The notes under the pieces are model-generated. The model saw only the letters and a program-made list of their open reading frames with translations. It made no database searches and was not told where the DNA came from. Below, piece after piece: positions 57,705 to 64,000 of a stretch of DNA of 64,000 nt. The position numbers and the translations under genes are program-made. Numbering within the stretch: position 1 is the first letter of the stretch; every line of letters begins with the position of its first letter. The DNA is from Uranotaenia lowii (lineage: Eukaryota > Arthropoda > Insecta > Diptera > Culicidae), in assembly GCF_029784155.1 (NCBI RefSeq), contig NC_073692.1, positions 157,943,582-158,007,581 of the forward strand, read 5' to 3'.

Positions 57705-58690
57705 TTCAGAGCTGAGAATTGCGAGTTCAGATTTCAGAGTTCACAGTTCAGAGTTTAGAGTTCGGAGTTCAGACTTTAGAGTTCAGAGCTCTTACAAAAT
57801 TTAGAGTTCAGAACTCAGAGCTCAGAATTCAGAGTTCAGAGTTCCGAGTTCAGAGTTCAGTGTACAGTGTTCAGAGTACAGTTGTACAGTGTTGAGAGTT
57901 CAGAGTTCAGAGCTCAGAGTTCAGTGTTCAGAGTTCAGGGTTCAGAGTTCAGAGTTAACTGTTCAAAGCTCAGATTTCAGAGTTCATAATTCAGATTTAA
58001 AAGTTCAGAGTTTAAAATTCAGAGTTCAGAGTTCAGAGTTCAGAGTTAGGAGTTCAGAGTTCAGGGTTCAGATTTCAGAGTTCAGAGTGTAGAGTTCAGA
58101 GTTCAGAGTTCAGAGTTCGGAGTTCAGAGTTCAAAGTTCAGAGTTCAAAGTTCGGAGTTCACAGTTTAGAGTTCAGAGTTCAAAGTTCGGAGTTCCGAGT
58201 TCAGAGATCAGAGGTCAGAGTTCAGGGTTCAGAATTCAGAGTTTAGAGTTCAGACTTTGGGGTTCAGAGCTTAGAGTTCAAAGTTTGAAGTTCAGATTTC
58301 GTAGTTCAGAGTCCAGAGTTCAGACTTCATATTTCAGAGTTCAGAGTTCAGAATTCAGAGTTCAGAGTTCAAAGTTCAGAGTTCGGAGTTCTGAGTTAAT
58401 AGTTCATAGTTGAGAGTTTAGGTTTCAGTGTTCAGAGTTCAGAATTTAGAGTTCAGAGTTCTGGGTTCAGAGTTCAGAGTTCAGAAATCAGAGTTCAGAA
58501 TGCAGAGTTCAGATTTTAGAGTTCGGAGTTCAAAGTTCAGAGTTCACAGTTCAGAGTTCGGAGTTCAGAGTTCAGAGTTCATAAATCAGAGTTCAGAGTT
58601 CAGAGTTCAGAGTTCAGAGATCAGAGTTCAGAGTTTAGAAGTCAGAGTTCAGAGTTCAGAGTGCAGATTCATGAATTCAGATCACAGACT
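57705..58690 (+). repeat. heptamer (GAGTTCA) tandem array, about 1 kb
   Basis: Around 140 units of GAGTTCA with scattered substitutions (GAGTTCG, GATTTCA, GAGCTCA). Because 7 is not a multiple of 3, the open frames seen across it (57889-58092 and 58428-58709) read as a seven-residue repeat of the SSEFRVQ type, an artefact of the DNA repeat rather than a gene. The unit contains AGTTCA followed by one base, so the array is a long run of directly repeated AGTTCA hexamers with 1-bp spacing. Confidence 0.95.
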
Positions 58691-58699
58691 TCAAAATTT

Positions 58700-59370
58700 T
58701 TTAATTTAAGATTTCTTATTATGAATTTACACTAAGGTTTTTCGGTTTAACATCTAAAGTTCATTTTTTCGACTTCAGTATTTTCGATTTATATTCTGCA
58801 TGTACAACTTCGAAATTTGAATTTCATTGGTATTTAAAACGGAATTTGGATTCCGGATTTCAAATTAATCGGACTTTGGCTTTCAAATATGTTTTTCGAT
58901 TTTTGAAATCCAAAATCATAAATCCAATATAAAATATAAAATCCAAAATGCTAGCTCCAATATTCAAAACCAATAATCCTCAATTCGTCATTATTTATTT
59001 AAATTTTCACACCTCTACTCAAAATTTTAAATTTAAGATGCAGGTTTGAAACTCATTATTTTCAAGTCACGAACGTGGTAAAGTGTCTATAATTAGAAAA
59101 AAAAATACACATTATATTGAATTCAGACTAAAGGATTTATGATAAAGGAATAACAAAAAAGGGTTAAGGATTAAGGATGCTAATTCCAGGACTTAGAAAA
59201 CGGAGGAGGAAATGGAAGAGAGTAAGAGGTTTAAACCCTCCGTTTTCCCAAGAAGATTTTTTAAGTAAATTTTTTATTCAAGAAACGGTTAACTTCTTGA
59301 CCCAAATAAGTATTCAAAAGTAAGTGTTAAAGTTGTCAGAAAATTGGCTAGCTTCCATTTGTCATATAGG
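58700..59370. other. AT-rich non-coding stretch, no gene seen
   Basis: The first 250 bp keep a faint degenerate echo of short pyrimidine/purine words (AAATCCAA, TTCGGATT-like). No gene or element ends recognised. Confidence 0.4.
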
Positions 59371-59378
59371 CTCTAGGC

Positions 59379-59777
59379 TGAGGTTGTCAGCATTTTTTCA
59401 GCACTTACCCGAGCCGGACAAATCCAGGCTGTTTTATTCAAAAACTCCGAATCCGAGAAACTTGGTCAAAACCCATAAATTACTCAACAATAATTAAGAA
59501 AAAAAACTAGAAAAAAAGATTTTTTTCGTCAAAACTTATCAGCAGATTTAAAATCGCATTTAAAGCTCAAAAAATCCTTTAATTTTATAAAACTTGCTCA
59601 AAAAATTTGTTTTTTATATTTTTGTTTTGATTTAGCAAACAAAAAAATGAATAAAACCAGCCCAAATCCGGGCTCTTTCAATTAAATTCAGGCAACCGGG
59701 CTGAACCAGACATTTCCCTTATTTTGGATGAAATATTCGGGCAAACCCGGATAAAACCAGGAAATCTGGCAATCTTA
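59379..59777 (+). mobile_element. MITE, family C, copy with 8-bp duplication (399 bp)
   Basis: Perfect CTCTAGGC on both sides (59371-59378, 59778-59785). It starts TGAGGTTGTCAGCATTTT and ends AATCTGGCAATCTTA. The CCGG-containing blocks near the right end (CGGGCAAACCCGGATAAAACC) match the copy at 27810. No transposase ORF. Confidence 0.9.
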
Positions 59778-59964
59778 CTCTAGGCCTAGACATTTCATTT
59801 TATGACTTTATTACCAATCACTTCGATTATAAAAAAAATCGTTTGGCATTACAATGTTCATGCTGATATGATATATTTCTCAAAAAACCCTCATTTCACC
59901 CTTAGTTTTATTTTCAGTTTCTTGTTCAAAGGGGGTTTGTTAAATTTCACAAGGCAACATAATT

Positions 59965-62900
59965 AAAATTTTTCAGAGGTGCAAAGAATTTAAGAACTAA
60001 TTTGATTAATTTTGGTGTCCTGGAACGGAATATGCAATTCGATTTTTTTTCTATCAGGTTATGTTTTTTTGTTATTAAAACTTTGTGAAAAGTCATTTGA
60101 GAAATTCCTGCACTTTTTTGACAAATCTGTAATACATTAAACAAACTCTTTTTTTTAAATAATTTTTTGGTTATGTTAGATCATTTGTGGATCATTGTAT
60201 ATCTGCAATGAGAATAATTTCACTAACTTGATGAAAGTTGCTAGTGACCTCTAATAGAACCGTTTTATGTTTCGTAAAGGTTCAATCGAACTCGTATAAA
60301 GCGCCAATCTATAATCGCTTTCTAAAAATAAAAAACGATGAATTAAACACTTATTTTGATTTCATTTTTTAACATTCTAATAATAAGAAAGTTGGAACTA
60401 AAAAATGGAACGAATATCGGGAGTTTCCGAATTAGCTTTGTAATATTTCTGTCCAACATTGCTTCATCAGTCCAAAATTATATTTAGAAAAGACAGAAGG
60501 AAAAACATTTGAATCAATATTTTATTTTTGGATATACATAATTTCCCAATTTAAAAAAGAGCAGCGAAGACTGGATATCTAATAGTTGGAAAAAAAACAA
60601 AATCTGACAATAGCTTCCGTTAAAAAATACCCTTGAAAAAAACCCTCCAAAATGGTCGAAACATCAAAGAAAGTTGAACGAAAAAAAAGAGGAAAATAGA
60701 AAATGAAACATCATCCGCGGTCGATAACATAAATCTAATTTGAAAATTTGAATTTGAATGAGATAGAATATCTTCTGGAATTAATCTTTGAAAAATTTTA
60801 AAACCTTGTCGAAATTAAGGTTTTAAATCTATATGATGTTGAAATTATTATTTATTAGTCTAATGCATACGGTTTAGCATTTTTCAGTTAGCGAAACTAA
60901 AAATTAGGGAAACTTTCTAATTCGATAGCTCACGAAAAATTCAGCGTGAAAAATAGCTCGCTAATCAAAAGTTAGCAGACTAATTAGAGATTAGCGGATA
61001 ATCGGTTTTGTCCCTTTGGAATCAGTTTTTGTCTTTCAGGTTGATTCAGGTTGTTTTGTCAGATGACAAGGTTTTCTTTCACTCAAATCTTATTAATTTT
61101 TAAACATCTTAATGTTATATCATCAAAACGAGAAGTGATAGACAAAATCGGACAAAATATTTGAGTGCAGGATTCCAAAATCTTTCAAATCAGTCATTTA
61201 AATATAAGTTTATAGAATGCTGTTCCATTGAGTTATCAATTAAATTATTGAAATATGTTTCCGAAATGGTGAGACGTTTTTATTGAAAAACAAGACCCTT
61301 TTAAAATTATCAAAGCGAATCTTTTTCACCGTCATGTTTTTGGTTTATTTTCAAAAAAAATTACGGAATTTTATAGCCCTACCATTTTTTTTATATTTTT
61401 AAAATAAGTTTGTCTCAATTCTGAATTTTTGTGTTTTTTTTCTGGGAAGGATATAACTCTAAATTTTTTAATAAGAAAAACATTGTTCGTTTTTCATCCT
61501 TTTCTGTACCCTTAAATTTAATTGATGGAGCAAATATATTTAGAGCTAGAAATTTTAAACTTTAAAACCTACGCTTGATGATTACTTAAATTTCACTTAT
61601 TTTCATTGTATTAAATTCTAAGCAGTCTAGATGCCAAATTTCAAATCGATATTTCTAAAACACCAGAAAAAGAATGCAAATGGAAACTTTTAATAAAGCT
61701 TCGAACATAAGAATTATTGCACAGATATAGGATTCATAAAATATTACATCAGATTTTTGAAAAATCTGAACTTTCACGCAAAAAATTAACCATGATAAAA
61801 AAATGTTAGAAAAATTATTATGATTGTTCATCTTGTTGTACATTTCTTCTCTTCATTTTCAATGGGAGGATTGATTGAAAAAAAAAACCACTGTAGTAAC
61901 TTGAATTTGGGAAAAAAATTATTACGATTTACAAAGGGAATATGACTCCTAGATTAACGAAACAAAACATTTCGAACTTCAATAGCTGATAACTGAACTT
62001 TATTTTAAAAAGAAGAAACTATTTAATTTTTTTCAATATTGCCAGTGATCAAAGTCAAAGATAAAACCCTTTTCTATATAAAAATTCGTCCAGTTATTTG
62101 AATAAAAGGCAAACAAAGTACTGAAGTTAAAAATAATAACTTCAAAAATTTGACTTTAAAATTCGTTAATTTCAAAGTTTTTTTTTGAAAATAAGTATTC
62201 AATTTGATTTAAAACTTCATTATAAATGGGGAAAAGTACATAAATTGAAATCCTCTAAACTTTTTCGCAGAATTTAAAATAACTTGAAGTCTTGAGGAAA
62301 GTTCCAAAAATTGATTGATACCTTTATTTTTAGATCTTGTGTTTTTAATTTAAAGTTTTGTCAAAATTATGCAGAAATTTCTAAAACGATTTTAAAATAT
62401 TTGCAAAAGTTTTACAAAAAAACAAAAGCTTATGGTAAAACTGCATCTTATTAGTCAAAATTAGCTTTCAAATTCTTTGCACCTCGAAGGATGTTAATTT
62501 CGTGGCCTTGTATAAAAAAAATTGAAATTGCGACTGAAATTGGTTTCTTGAGAATATTTCATATCAGCACAATTTTTGTAAATCAAAATTTTTAGTAAAA
62601 AAGGGAAGAGAATACTAGGTTTGATTTTAATTAGCTAATTCTGATGACTGATGACCTGAGTCATGATGCATGGCTTCCAACTTGTTGATGCATAGAATTA
62701 GTATTCGATAAATTAATTTTGAATTAAAAAGTTTTCAAGTTCTGAATTTGTTTGGTTATAATTCTGTATAAAAAAAACCCATTCTATAGTCGAGGTAGCG
62801 TTTTTGTATGTCAAGTGTAGAGTTTCAATGCTAAAAGTTGATTGAATTTCCAATCTAAATTTAGGATTATCAATTCGTGTATCAATATGTATGTAATGTC

Positions 62901-63960
62901 GTGAAATAAAATTTCTCAAGCCTAGTGTGATTGAAGACTACTTTCCTTTTGAATTTCTTACTTTCTTGTTAATACTTATTTGACACCTTTCAAAATCAAG
63001 TAATTTCTCTTAACTTTTTCGAAAATTTTACTTGGAAAAATCTCCATGGGGGGGTTAAACCCCTAAAATCCCCCCCGTTCGCACGGTCTTGATCACTCAA
63101 GAAATCAAATTTCCCAACCTTTATTTTATCGTCACAAGCTTTCAATGATGAATGAACTCGTTGAATTAAAAATATGTAAAGTTTTTATTGACTTCGAAAA
63201 TGACTTTTTTTTAGCCTTTAATTCTAAAACTGTTAAAAATTTGAATAAAAAATTTAATTATCTCTGATTTCTATCACTATTTCTGATCACTATCATTTCA
63301 TAAAGTTAGACTCAATCATCAAATCTGTGTTTAGACTTTTATTTCATTTTTTTAAACGATTATTCACATTTCAAATTATTATGATTTTTATTCTTATTCA
63401 AAATATTACTGTGGAAATTTTCAATAAACTCTTCAATTGAAAATTAAGTTCAGAAATGTAAATAAACATGATCAATTATTTAAAAAAAATTCCAATACTT
63501 TTTTGAATCAAGTTTTATTGTTGACTTGTTTAAAGTGTATTTTTATTTTTTTTTAAATCTGGTGTTATTTTTCATGTATTCTATTTCTGTGCACTGATTT
63601 ATTAACACGAAGCTTTAAATTCTGGTGCTAATTCGTATGGAAAATTTTATTTTTTTTTTGTTTCTGGTGTTTCGGAATTAATGATTGAAAATTTTATAAC
63701 TAGGCTGATGAAGATTTATTTTCAAACAAATCTCTAAATCAGAAGAAGGAACATCTTTTTGAACAAATTATTAATGACTTACCAGAAAAAGCAAATATTT
63801 TCAACTTTTGATTCTGATTAATTTTAAATCGTTTTAGTTTTTTTTCCGAGTTTGTGTGTTGTTCATTATTTGAAAAACGGGTTTGGGAAGCGATTTCCTT
63901 ATTTATAGTGCATTTTCATTATTTTTTTTGTTATTTCTAGCATAATTTGAATTTCGAAAC
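59965..63960 (+). repeat. diverged dispersed-repeat mosaic, set 2
   Basis: Same pieces as set 1 (31465-34920) in the same order; the best preserved is 63560-63958 against 34563-34915. Between them lies unshared AT-rich sequence, a patch with repeated GCTAATC words (60900-61010) and the C/G-rich terminus at 63040-63105. No gene recognised in this 4-kb stretch. Confidence 0.6.
63040..63105 (-). repeat. G-rich/C-rich element end, inverse of 32608-32690
   Basis: CCATGGGGGGGTTAAACCCC followed by TAAAATCCCCCCCGTTCGCACGG. Read in reverse it gives CCGTGCGAACGGGGGGGATT, the same start as the block at 32608. The inner GGGGTTTAACCCC is palindromic. Confidence 0.6.
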
Positions 63961-64000
63961 CCTCACTCCATCCCTTTTTCTCCCATGGACGGGTCTTCAA

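Noticed and set aside
57889..58709. Open frames coding for a repeated SSEFRVQ-like peptide
   Set aside because: They are the three-frame reading of a 7-bp DNA repeat; substitutions do not preserve the protein and nothing suggests a start, splice site or promoter.

Overview
This is an AT-rich, gene-poor, repeat-dense stretch of an animal nuclear genome. An insect is most likely, and a mosquito (Culicidae) is my best guess. The guess rests on the style of the LINE reverse transcriptases, the mix of MITE-like DNA elements and a tRNA-derived SINE with an A-tail. The species cannot be fixed from the sequence. There are no operons, Shine-Dalgarno sites, CRISPR arrays or rRNA genes. Only one stretch looks like a host coding exon (38808-39014); the rest reads as a long intron or intergenic desert filled by layered transposons.

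Layout. 1-6300: LINE remnant, then nested inverted-repeat elements: a TTAA-flanked element inside a TIR element; a 147-bp TA-flanked palindrome; and a 2-kb inverted-repeat element carrying two further MITEs in its right arm. 6300-19900: anonymous AT-rich DNA, a DNA element with long TIRs (8231-9018), a less AT-rich island (about 9190-10440), degenerate GATCCTGAT-type repeats, a hAT-like end and a 0.65-0.85 kb tandem duplication. 19900-28200: three MITEs and a long degenerate 12-bp minisatellite, split into two arrays, one of them broken by a MITE. 28390-31430: tRNA-like SINE fragment, a single-copy-looking island and a 1518-bp non-autonomous Tc1/mariner-like element with four internal copies of a binding-site-like motif. 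31460-38300: diverged repeat mosaic whose pieces recur at 59970-63960. 38440-39014: island and candidate exon. 40010-about 44690: a young LINE on the minus strand with an intact 1057-aa ORF2 (endonuclease, reverse transcriptase, zinc knuckle) and an ORF1 split by an AT-rich insertion. About 45070-48480: a decayed second LINE broken by a MITE and by a segment duplicated in inverted orientation. 49650-49840: transposase remnant. 53950-57050: islands with a recurring 17-bp motif. 57354-57552: a complete SINE with perfect target-site duplications. 57705-58690: a roughly 1-kb heptamer (GAGTTCA) array.

How the parts work together: the LINE ORF1 and ORF2 encode the RNA-binding and the endonuclease/reverse-transcriptase parts of a retrotransposition complex. 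ORF2 looks intact and ORF1 does not. The SINE would depend on a LINE in trans. The MITEs would depend on transposases encoded elsewhere; only one decayed transposase fragment lies in the window. I found no convincing new multi-gene system. The best leads are a MITE family with verifiable 8-bp duplications, the IR/DR-like Tc1 element, the shared junctions of the inverted LINE segment, and the heptamer array, which has the geometry of DR1 nuclear-receptor sites.
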